A DNA stretch of 64,000 bases from Asticcacaulis taihuensis. GTDB taxonomy: Bacteria; Pseudomonadota; Alphaproteobacteria; Caulobacterales; Caulobacteraceae. Positions 1 through 6,439 of this stretch are shown here, piece by piece. The stretch lies in assembly GCF_900100255.1 (NCBI RefSeq), contig NZ_FMTS01000001.1:186001-250000 (forward strand), written 5' to 3'. The position numbers and the translations under genes are program-made. Positions within the stretch are counted from its first letter, which is position 1. Every line of letters begins with the position of its first letter. Under the pieces are notes generated by a model, which saw nothing but the letters and a program-made list of their open reading frames with translations, did no database searches and was not told where the DNA came from.

Positions 1-503
1 TTAGCCAGTTCCGCGCCGCTGGTATAGCAGTGCAGCAGCAGCTTGAACGGCCCTTCGGCATGAGCTTCCACCAGGATCTGCCCCATCACATCATCGGCTT
101 CGCGTGTATGGACTACCAGCGGCAGGCCGCTTTCGCGCGCGGCGGCGATATGGACTTTAAAAACCTGCGCCTGTATGTCGCGCGGGCTGAAATCGTAATG
201 GAAATCCAGGCCGCATTCGCCGATACCGACCACTTTCGGGCGCTCAGCCAGGTCCAGAAGAGTTCGTACACTCAGGGCCGGATTTTCCCGCGCCTCGTGC
301 GGATGCGTGCCGACCGTCGCCCAGATATCTTCATTATCCGCAGCGACCTTATAAACGGTGTCAAAATTGGACACGCGATCGCAAATATTGACCATCAGGT
401 CCACGCCGGCCACGCGGGCGCGATCGATCACTTCCGCCTGGTCCTCGGCGAACTGCGGGGCGTGCAGATTGACGTGTGAATCTATAAATCGATAGTCGGT
501 CAC
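1..503 (-). CDS. TatD-family metal-dependent hydrolase/DNase (3' end outside window)
   Basis: About 167 N-terminal codons of a TatD-like TIM-barrel hydrolase, a family of metal-dependent 3'-5' exonucleases. The start is GTG at 503, giving MTDYRFIDSH. Later family motifs are visible: VGTHPHE, GIGECGLDFHYDF, LPLVVHTREAD and LLLHCYTSG, which supply metal ligands and the catalytic region. The usual N-terminal HxH metal pair reads H10-V-N12 here, so one ligand position looks changed. The gene lies 15 bp after holB on the same strand and probably shares its transcript. The C-terminus runs off the window edge, so completeness cannot be judged. Confidence 0.85.
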   Translation of the reverse strand, partial: MTDYRFIDSHVNLHAPQFAEDQAEVIDRARVAGVDLMVNICDRVSNFDTVYKVAADNEDIWATVGTHPHEARENPALSVRTLLDLAERPKVVGIGECGLDFHYDFSPRDIQAQVFKVHIAAARESGLPLVVHTREADDVMGQILVEAHAEGPFKLLLHCYTSGAELA

Positions 504-518
504 TACTGATATATTACC

Positions 519-1520
519 TTAGGAAAGCGTCGCCAATTCATTGTAAACAGACCAAAAATAATCCCCACGATCCAGGTTGACGGCCTCAACCTCGCCGACC
601 GCCTGATTGAGACGCGACCACAGTTGCGAATAATTTTGCCCCTTTTGCGGCGTCTCCGTGCTGAGAGCCCGTTCGTGCAGGCGATCGGTCAGGCACATCA
701 TGAAGGTGGCGAACTTGCGCGCGCCATCGTTTTTTGCCGAAGACGATTTGAACATGGCGGCGGCCTGCATCAGCTCAGAACGTGGCGGCAGCGGCTTTTC
801 CAGCAGTTTGCCGGCGAAGGCATCCATTTCCAGCGCCCCCTCCTCCATCAGGCTCAACGCCCGGCCCGGCGCGCCATGCGCCAGCCGGACCAGCCGCCCG
901 ATAGCCTCTTCATCGATATCGGCACGCTTGCGCAGAAACGCCTCTACCGCCTGATCGGTCCACGGGAGAAAGGTCAGTCTGCGGCAGCGCGAGCGAATAG
1001 TCGGCAGCAAACGCCCCGGCGAGTGCGAGATCAGGAAGAGAATACCCTTATGCGGCGGTTCTTCAAGAATCTTCAATAAGGCATTGGCTGAATTGACATT
1101 CAGATCATCAACCGAGTCGATAATGCAGACCCGATAGGCCGAACGCGACGGGGCTTTCGAGAAGAATTCACCAATCTCACGCACCGCATCAACGCTGATA
1201 TTCTTCTTCAGTTTGCTCTCGCCCATCTCGCGTTCGAGGACCAGCAGGTCAGGATGCGAGCCGGCGGTAATCAGCCGCACATCGGCATCATCCGGCGACA
1301 TGCCGAGCGTCCCGAAGCGTGGATCGCGGTCGTGTCCCATCAGGAAGCGGGCACAGCGGAAGGCAAAGCTCGCCTTGCCCAAGCCCTGCGGCCCGCACAG
1401 CAGCCAGGCGTGGTGCAGACGATTTTTCTGGTAGGCCGAGGCAAACGCCTGATCCGGTCCTTCGGCCTGCTCGAAGGCAAAACTCTCGCGTGGATGCGTT
1501 AGTGTCAGAGGTTCTGGCAT
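519..1520 (-). CDS. holB: DNA polymerase III subunit delta'
   Basis: A 333-residue AAA+ clamp-loader subunit. It opens and loads the beta sliding clamp together with gamma/tau and delta. The N-terminal ATPase-like fold shows LLCGPQGLGKASFA (P-loop-like, Ala for the usual Thr/Ser), a Walker B-like IIDSVDDLN, NALLKILEEPP and the SRCRRL sensor motif, all typical of delta'. The ATG overlaps the tmk stop by one base (TGATG), which implies translational coupling. The order tmk-holB-tatD is a common replication/repair cluster in Alphaproteobacteria. Confidence 0.93.
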   Translation of the reverse strand: MPEPLTLTHPRESFAFEQAEGPDQAFASAYQKNRLHHAWLLCGPQGLGKASFAFRCARFLMGHDRDPRFGTLGMSPDDADVRLITAGSHPDLLVLEREMGESKLKKNISVDAVREIGEFFSKAPSRSAYRVCIIDSVDDLNVNSANALLKILEEPPHKGILFLISHSPGRLLPTIRSRCRRLTFLPWTDQAVEAFLRKRADIDEEAIGRLVRLAHGAPGRALSLMEEGALEMDAFAGKLLEKPLPPRSELMQAAAMFKSSSAKNDGARKFATFMMCLTDRLHERALSTETPQKGQNYSQLWSRLNQAVGEVEAVNLDRGDYFWSVYNELATLS

Positions 1521-2188
1521 CAGGCACCCCGCAATTCCGGAAAGCTCGTCTGAACCAGAGCCCAGATATCGGCAGCAATCGGTTCAATACCGCGGTCGGC
1601 GTCGATCACCCCATAACGGTCCGGCATCTGGCCGGCGCGCGCCAGAAAGCCGGCGCGCAGGCGTTCATGAAAGCTCAAGCCCTTCGACTCAAAGCGGTTT
1701 TCGGCATCGCCACGGGCGTCTGCGCGCTTCAAACCGGCCTCGACCGGCATGTCCATAACAACCACCAGATCCGGCTGGGTGGGGCCGACCACGACTTCAT
1801 CCACCTGCTCAATAAAGGCCGGCGCCACCCCGCCGCCGGCGCCCTGATAGGCGCGCGACGAATCAGCGAAGCGGTCACAGACCACCCAGGCGCCGCGCTG
1901 CAGGGCCGGACGGATGACCTTTTCCAGATGATCGGCGCGGGCAGCATACATCATCAAAAGTTCGCTGACCGGCGACCAGCGCGTGGCGTCACCGCGCACC
2001 AGCAGGTCACGCAGGGCTTCCGCCCCAGGAGATCCGCCGGGCTCACGCGTCTGCACAACTTCGAGGCCCAGAGCGCGCAGTTTCGCCACCAGGGCCTTGA
2101 CCTGTGTGGACTTGCCGGCGCCCTCACCGCCTTCAAAGGTGATGAAGCGCCCGCTATGATGGGGGGGATGTTCGGATGATGTGTTCAC
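1520..2188 (-). CDS. tmk: Thymidylate (dTMP) kinase
   Basis: dTMP kinase phosphorylates dTMP to dTDP for DNA synthesis. The P-loop FEGGEGAGKST lies near the N-terminus. The DRFADSSRAYQGAGGG segment carries the DR motif and LID region, and TREPGGSPGAE is the conserved substrate loop. The frame is open from 2230, but I prefer the GTG at 2188 (MNTSSEHPP, 222 aa) because family members usually begin a few residues before the RFITFEG strand; the ATG at 2230 would add 14 residues. It ends one base into holB and starts close behind rlpA. Confidence 0.93.
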   Translation of the reverse strand: MNTSSEHPPHHSGRFITFEGGEGAGKSTQVKALVAKLRALGLEVVQTREPGGSPGAEALRDLLVRGDATRWSPVSELLMMYAARADHLEKVIRPALQRGAWVVCDRFADSSRAYQGAGGGVAPAFIEQVDEVVVGPTQPDLVVVMDMPVEAGLKRADARGDAENRFESKGLSFHERLRAGFLARAGQMPDRYGVIDADRGIEPIAADIWALVQTSFPELRGA

Positions 2189-2247
2189 GCAGGCAGATAG
2201 ACCGTCTTTTGGCGCAATTCTCAAGTCCAAAAAGCGGCAAGACGCCC

Positions 2248-3021
2248 TTAATCGTCATGAACCAGTATCGCCCCGGTAAAGCCGGCGCTGATGGCTTCCT
2301 GACGGCGCCTTTCGGCCGCCGCCGCGCCCTTGAAGGGGCCAGTATAGACGATATAGAGGCTGTCGCGTGTATCGATGCGGGCATCGGCCAGCCGATCCTG
2401 CGCGCGCTGGGCATTGTCGCGCTGTGAATAGGCCCCGACCTGCACGATATAGCGCTGATTGTCATCCGCTGCCTGTGACGGCGCGGCAGCATAGACCGGC
2501 GCCGGTCCGAGGCGCTCGGCAGGACCAAGCCAGGTGATCCTGACGCGGGCCGTGCCGGACGTATAGACGCCCAGGGCCTTGGCGGCGCCGCGCGACAGGT
2601 CCATGACGCGCCCCTCGACGAACGGCCCGCGATCATTGACCCGGACGCGGATCGTCTTGCCATTATCGAGATTGGTGACCTCGGCGATGCTCGGCAGCGG
2701 AAAGGTCTTGTGGGCCGCGGTTATGGCGTCGGGCGAGAAATATTCACCGTCGGCCGTAGTGGCGTTGGGAGATTCGCCGCCATACCATGAGGCAATGCCG
2801 GTTTCGGTGTGGCCGGCGTCAGGAATGCGCGGATAATAGGTCTTGCCGCGCACCGTATAGGGCCGCGAGGTGCCGGAATTATATTGCGGCTCACGGGCGA
2901 TCCTTGGTCCCTCGCCGGACACATTGGGGCGCGTGGTGGCGCAGGCGGCCAATAGCAGCATGAATACAAGGGGTAACAGCCTTGTACTTAATGTGCGGAA
3001 TGAGCTTTCTCGCTCGAACAT
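2248..3021 (-). CDS. rlpA: Septal-ring lytic transglycosylase RlpA-like lipoprotein
   Basis: A 257-residue RlpA. A lipoprotein signal (LLPLVFMLLLAAC) is followed by a double-psi beta-barrel domain (GIASWYGGESPNATTADGE, VRVNDRGPFVEGRVMDLS) and a C-terminal SPOR domain (YIVQVGAYSQRDNAQR to the end). RlpA cleaves glycan strands lacking stem peptides, and SPOR binds such denuded glycan at the septum. The frame stays open upstream to 3468, but that part translates the tRNA-derived repeats. I therefore start at the ATG at 3021 (MFERESSF), just before the signal peptide. It is the first gene of the rlpA-tmk-holB-tatD run. Confidence 0.9.
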   Translation of the reverse strand: MFERESSFRTLSTRLLPLVFMLLLAACATTRPNVSGEGPRIAREPQYNSGTSRPYTVRGKTYYPRIPDAGHTETGIASWYGGESPNATTADGEYFSPDAITAAHKTFPLPSIAEVTNLDNGKTIRVRVNDRGPFVEGRVMDLSRGAAKALGVYTSGTARVRITWLGPAERLGPAPVYAAAPSQAADDNQRYIVQVGAYSQRDNAQRAQDRLADARIDTRDSLYIVYTGPFKGAAAAERRRQEAISAGFTGAILVHDD

Positions 3022-3130
3022 GGGCCTGATCTCGGCTGGGATACGATTACAGATATCACTCTGCACCCAATTTGCGAAATCTTGGTTAAGGTGCATTAGG
3101 CATATGGATTGGGAATGCGAAAAAATCGCT

Positions 3131-3709
3131 GGAAGGACTTGGCACATCTGTGGAAGCCTGTGATTGTGCCGTTTCCCGTGCGGACAGGCGGCCGATTGGT
3201 CAAGGCAGTGTCTTGAAACCGGAGCGTAAGCGAACGGTTCGGCGAAGCCAAAACCGCCATCGCCCAAAGGGCGATATCCGTAGATTTTTCGATAAAATGA
3301 CGCGTCAGGACTTGGCACAAGTTCGGAAGCCCGCGACTGCGCCGTTCCCTCGTGCGGACAGGTGGCCGAGTGGTTTAAGGCAGCGTCTTGAAACCGGAGC
3401 GTAAGCGAACGGTTCGGCGAAGCCAAAACCGCCATCTGCCGAAGGACGATATCCTGTCGATTTTTCAATAAAATGACACTTCAGGACTTGGCACGACTTC
3501 GGAAGCCCGTTGCAAGCGCCGTTCTCTCGTGCGGACAGGTGGCCGAGTGGTTTAAGGCAGTGTCTTGAAACCGGAGCGTAAGCGAACGGTTCGGCGAAGC
3601 CAAAACCGCCATCGTCCGAAGGACGATATCCTGTCGATTTTTCAATAAAATGGCATCTCAGGACTTGGCACAACTCCGGAAGCCCGTTACAAGCGCCGTT
3701 CTCTCGTGC
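3131..3709. repeat. Three tandem ~177-bp copies of the tRNA-Ser promoter and 5' half, each with a 34-nt insert
   Basis: Three direct repeats precede the intact tRNA-Ser. Their tRNA-like 5' ends are at 3182, 3356 and 3533, spaced 174, 177 and 177 bp from each other and from the real gene at 3710. Each holds the TTGGCA -35 element, the acceptor 5' strand, the D arm and the anticodon loop TTGAAA. A 34-nt insert follows (3219-3252, 3394-3427, 3571-3604), then ACCGCC of the 3' anticodon stem, a small hairpin, and a T-rich GATTTTTC. The 3' half of the tRNA is absent. The copy farthest from the real gene is the most diverged. Confidence 0.9.
3665..3693 (+). promoter_or_regulatory. Promoter of tRNA-Ser (TTGGCA-17-TACAAG)
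   Basis: TTGGCA at 3665-3670 and TACAAG at 3688-3693 are separated by 17 bp and end 16 bp before the mature tRNA 5' end. The -35 is repeated identically in all three upstream copies. Their -10 equivalents read GATTGT, GACTGC and TGCAAG, so only the intact gene and perhaps the nearest copy keep a plausible -10. Confidence 0.6.
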
Positions 3710-3799
3710 GGACAGGTGGCCGAGTGGTTTAAGGCAGCGGTCTTGAAAACCGCCGTAGGTGGAAGCCTACCGTGGGTTCGAATCCCACCTTGTCCGCCA
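3710..3799 (+). tRNA. tRNA-Ser(UGA)
   Basis: A 90-nt class II tRNA with an encoded CCA. Acceptor GGACAGG pairs with CTTGTCC (one G-U). The anticodon stem-loop GCGGT-CTTGAAA-ACCGC gives anticodon UGA. The long variable arm GTAGGTGGAAGCCTACC and the T arm GTGGGTTCGAATCCCAC are complete. It is the only intact member of a tandem array whose other members lack the 3' half. Confidence 0.96.
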
Positions 3800-3842
3800 T
3801 TACTAAAAAAGCCGGCCCTCTTGGGCTGGCTTTTTTAGTAAT
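3800..3842. terminator. Bidirectional intrinsic terminator after tRNA-Ser
   Basis: A long, nearly perfect stem (ACTAAAAAAGCCGGCCC paired with GGGCTGGCTTTTTTAGT) with a 4-nt loop TCTT. It gives a GC-rich stem plus U-run on both strands and lies immediately after the tRNA CCA. Confidence 0.9.
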
Positions 3843-3942
3843 GCAGGTGGGGACTTGAGCCCACGGATAAAGCGGGTTCGAAAACCGAGCGAAGCGAAGG
3901 TTTCGGCGTAGCGAAGCGCAGCCAATCCCACCTTGTCCGCCA
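3842..3942 (+). pseudogene. tRNA-Ser 3'-end fragment with a palindromic insert in the T loop
   Basis: GGGTTCGA (T-arm 5' side) at 3874-3881 and ATCCCACCTTGTCCGCCA at 3925-3942 are identical to the tRNA-Ser 3' end. They are separated by a 43-nt insert at 3882-3924. The insert starts AAACCGAGCGAAGCG and resembles the 34-nt insert in the upstream copies. There is no acceptor 5' strand or D arm, so this is a non-functional fragment. Confidence 0.8.
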
Positions 3943-4040
3943 ATTTTCCATTAAAATACAGACGGGTAATAGAGTCGCCCTTCGGGGCAGCGGTCGGTGA
4001 CCACAAGTTTGTAGCGGATTTTCAGCGGCCGATTAGATAC

Positions 4041-4646
4041 TTACTCGGTCATCAGGTTGGGCTTAATGAATTCGCGGATGATCTTTTTGAGATCGATGCC
4101 AATGCCAGCGACATTTGGCTCAAGTATTAACGTATCAAATGCCCTATCAAATGGCTTTGCCTTAATTTCACGAGCAACCTTGAAGTCAGATAACTCTTTT
4201 TTAGCTTTAATATCTTTAAAACTGACACTGATGAGATTGACTACACCAGTCTCAGTTTTGCAAAATTTTTTCAGTGGAAGCAAAATTAGCTTCATATTGT
4301 CGCTATAGTTGCCACGAACATTACTATCAAATTTGAATTCCGGACCATCGGAAGATTCTCTAAATTTGGCCAGGTGTTCATTTGTGATCAAGATAGCCGG
4401 GAGAACGTCCTCACCTTCGAGACCATTGACTTTGTGCCAAGAGAAAACCTCGTTGCTAAAATGGCCGAGGTCGGTGCCGCGAAGCACCACCGATCCAGAT
4501 CGTGATGACAAGTCTGCTATTCGATTGAAGTTGTTCTCAAGCGCTCGAGCTAAAGGTTCGTCCCATCCATAATCGAGAAGATAGATATAGTAGTCCCGCT
4601 GTATATTCCCCGGCAGATCTTCAAGCGAATGAATGTGTAATCCCAT
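4041..4646 (-). CDS. Orphan hypothetical protein in an AT-rich segment
   Basis: I do not recognise this 201-residue protein. It begins MGLHIHSLEDLPGN and has no signal peptide or membrane segment. It reads as a soluble globular protein with many charged residues, including a Trp-containing SNEVFSWHKVNG stretch and a Lys-rich C-terminal half (FKDIKAKKELSDFK). Its AT-rich codons contrast sharply with the neighbouring GC-rich genes. It stands alone, just beyond the tRNA-Ser fragment and transcribed towards it, a usual place for an acquired gene. The unbroken frame and clear compositional edge argue for a real gene; its function is unknown. Confidence 0.65.
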   Translation of the reverse strand: MGLHIHSLEDLPGNIQRDYYIYLLDYGWDEPLARALENNFNRIADLSSRSGSVVLRGTDLGHFSNEVFSWHKVNGLEGEDVLPAILITNEHLAKFRESSDGPEFKFDSNVRGNYSDNMKLILLPLKKFCKTETGVVNLISVSFKDIKAKKELSDFKVAREIKAKPFDRAFDTLILEPNVAGIGIDLKKIIREFIKPNLMTE

Positions 4647-4778
4647 GCGTCAGACTCAGCTATATAGTTGCAACAATGTCAGCAATGGCTCCCGATAGGG
4701 TCTTGTCGCCAAGGCATAGTCTCCGAGCGGAAGGAAGACGCCCCTTACGCTGTCAATGTTAGTTTAACGACGAACGCC

Positions 4779-5789
4779 CTACCCCACCACCAGCGGGCGT
4801 CTCATCGACAACTTCCTGACCGTATGCGTCTTGGAGATCATCACCAGGCTTTCTGTGGTCAGGAACACTTCCCCGCGCGCGGTGGTTTCCTTCTGCACAC
4901 CGCGCAGTAAGGCCCCATGCGTCACGCCGGTGGCGATAAAGACCGCGTCCGAACTGACCAGGTCATTCAGTGTATATTTGCGGTCAAAATCCGTCAGGCC
5001 CAGACGCGCGGCGCGTTCTTTCTCGTCGCCATTGCGGAAGACCAGACGCCCCTGAAACTGCCCGCCGACGCATTTCAGCGCGGCGCACGCCAGAACGCCT
5101 TCGGGCGCGCCGCCCTGCCCCAGATAGATGTCTATACCCGTTTCCGGCTGGGCGGTATGAATGACGCCGGCGACATCGCCATCGGTGATCAGGTGGACGC
5201 GGGCGCCGGCCTTGCGCAAGCTCGTGATGATACCGTCATGGCGCGGGCGATCGAGCACACAGGCGACGATTTCCGACACATCCACCCCCTTCGCCCTGGC
5301 CAGCGAACGGACATTTTCTTCCGGCGTCCAGTCGAGGTCGACCACGCCTTCGGCATAGCCCGGCCCGATGGCCAGCTTGTCCATATAGGTATCCGGCGCG
5401 TGCAGCAGCCCGCCGCGCGGCGCAAAGGCGATGACGGCCAGGGCATTGGCCATGGCCTTGGCGGCCAGGGTGGTGCCTTCCAGCGGATCGAGGGCGATAT
5501 CGATGGCCGGGCCTTTGCCGGTGCCGACCGTTTCGCCAATGTAGAGCATGGGGGCTTCATCGCGCTCGCCCTCGCCGATGACGATGCGGCCGTCCATCTC
5601 GATGGAATTGAGCGCGGTGCGCATGGCGTCGACGGCGGCCTGATCAGCGGCTTTTTCATCGCCGCGGCCGATCTGGGCGAAGCAGGCGATGGCGGCTTCT
5701 TCGGCGACGCGGACGATATCAAGGCTCAGGTCAAAGTCCGTGGCATGGCCGCGCCGGGTGTCCTTGGCGAAATCAGCGGTTTCTGGCAT
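4779..5789 (-). CDS. glpX: Class II fructose-1,6-bisphosphatase
   Basis: A 336-residue GlpX-type phosphatase that hydrolyses fructose-1,6-bisphosphate to fructose-6-phosphate in gluconeogenesis. Family signatures are DGRIVIGEGERDEAPMLYIGE (Li-sensitive phosphatase metal site), DIALDPLEGTT (the DPxxGT metal/phosphate motif), and LGQGGAPEGVLACAALKC. Length matches the family (about 320-340). It is monocistronic, with no glycerol genes beside it, so a housekeeping gluconeogenic role is more likely than glycerol catabolism. Confidence 0.93.
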   Translation of the reverse strand: MPETADFAKDTRRGHATDFDLSLDIVRVAEEAAIACFAQIGRGDEKAADQAAVDAMRTALNSIEMDGRIVIGEGERDEAPMLYIGETVGTGKGPAIDIALDPLEGTTLAAKAMANALAVIAFAPRGGLLHAPDTYMDKLAIGPGYAEGVVDLDWTPEENVRSLARAKGVDVSEIVACVLDRPRHDGIITSLRKAGARVHLITDGDVAGVIHTAQPETGIDIYLGQGGAPEGVLACAALKCVGGQFQGRLVFRNGDEKERAARLGLTDFDRKYTLNDLVSSDAVFIATGVTHGALLRGVQKETTARGEVFLTTESLVMISKTHTVRKLSMRRPLVVG

Positions 5790-5839
5790 TGCGTTTCTTC
5801 TGTAAACGGGGCCGGCCCGTAAAGCCGGCCATTATATTG

Positions 5840-6226
5840 TTATTTTATGACGGGCGGCGGCGCGGCGCGCTTGCGCAGGTCTTCAGCCAGGGCATTGATC
5901 TGCGCCGGCGTGGTGGTCTGGGCCTCGATCGGCGCCGTGTGGGCCGGATCGATACGGCCGCGTGCATCCGCCGCGAAAGTCTCCGGCACGGTGTCGTCCC
6001 AGACCAAGGCGTCAGTTTCGGTTTTGAGTTGCTGCCGCTTGGCCAGGGTATCGGTCACGGCCGCCTGAAACTCTGCGGGTGTGGTGATATTTGTGGGCGG
6101 CACGGGAAATTCCGACCATTTCGGCATGGAATTGATATCGGCCTGAGGCGTCGTCTCAGTGGCCGTCTGCGCCAGCAGGTGAGTCGGGGCCAGAAGCAGG
6201 GCAAGCATGGCCAGCGGAGCGGACAT
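5840..6226 (-). CDS. Small exported hypothetical protein
   Basis: 128 residues from the ATG at 6226. A hydrophobic signal sequence (MSAPLAMLALLLAPTHLLAQ) probably directs export, with cleavage after an Ala-Gln region. The mature part is polar and Pro/Thr/Ala-rich (FPVPPTNITTPAEFQAAV, TTTPAQINALAEDL). I recognise no domain. A TTG start nine codons upstream (MKFTSAHH) is also possible. The same frame stays open upstream to 6979, but that part is antisense to phaC. Confidence 0.6.
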   Translation of the reverse strand: MSAPLAMLALLLAPTHLLAQTATETTPQADINSMPKWSEFPVPPTNITTPAEFQAAVTDTLAKRQQLKTETDALVWDDTVPETFAADARGRIDPAHTAPIEAQTTTPAQINALAEDLRKRAAPPPVIK

Positions 6227-6439
6227 ATGATGCGCAGATGTGAATTTCAAAGGGATGCTCTCCGCTCTGGCGCCTGAATAACAGCCGATATGGCAACACA
6301 ATTTGGGCGTGTCCGAAATCTGGCGCAAAATACCGGCAGGAGCATGGCCAAGACAAGCGAAATATAAATTTAGTTGTCTTGACGGGAGCCTTGCGGCACG
6401 GCCAGTCTGTATCCGGATGACTGATTGGGGACGCCGCCT

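Noticed and set aside
3022-3468. N-terminal extension of RlpA to 3468
   Set aside because: It translates the tRNA-derived repeats; the signal peptide begins right after the ATG at 3021.
3131-3709. CRISPR array interpretation of the tRNA-Ser repeats
   Set aside because: The repeats are about 177 bp with nearly identical content throughout, without short repeats separating unique spacers, and no cas genes are present.
3650-3838. 62-residue plus-strand frame over tRNA-Ser
   Set aside because: It reads through the tRNA and its terminator; composition and position are explained by RNA sequence.
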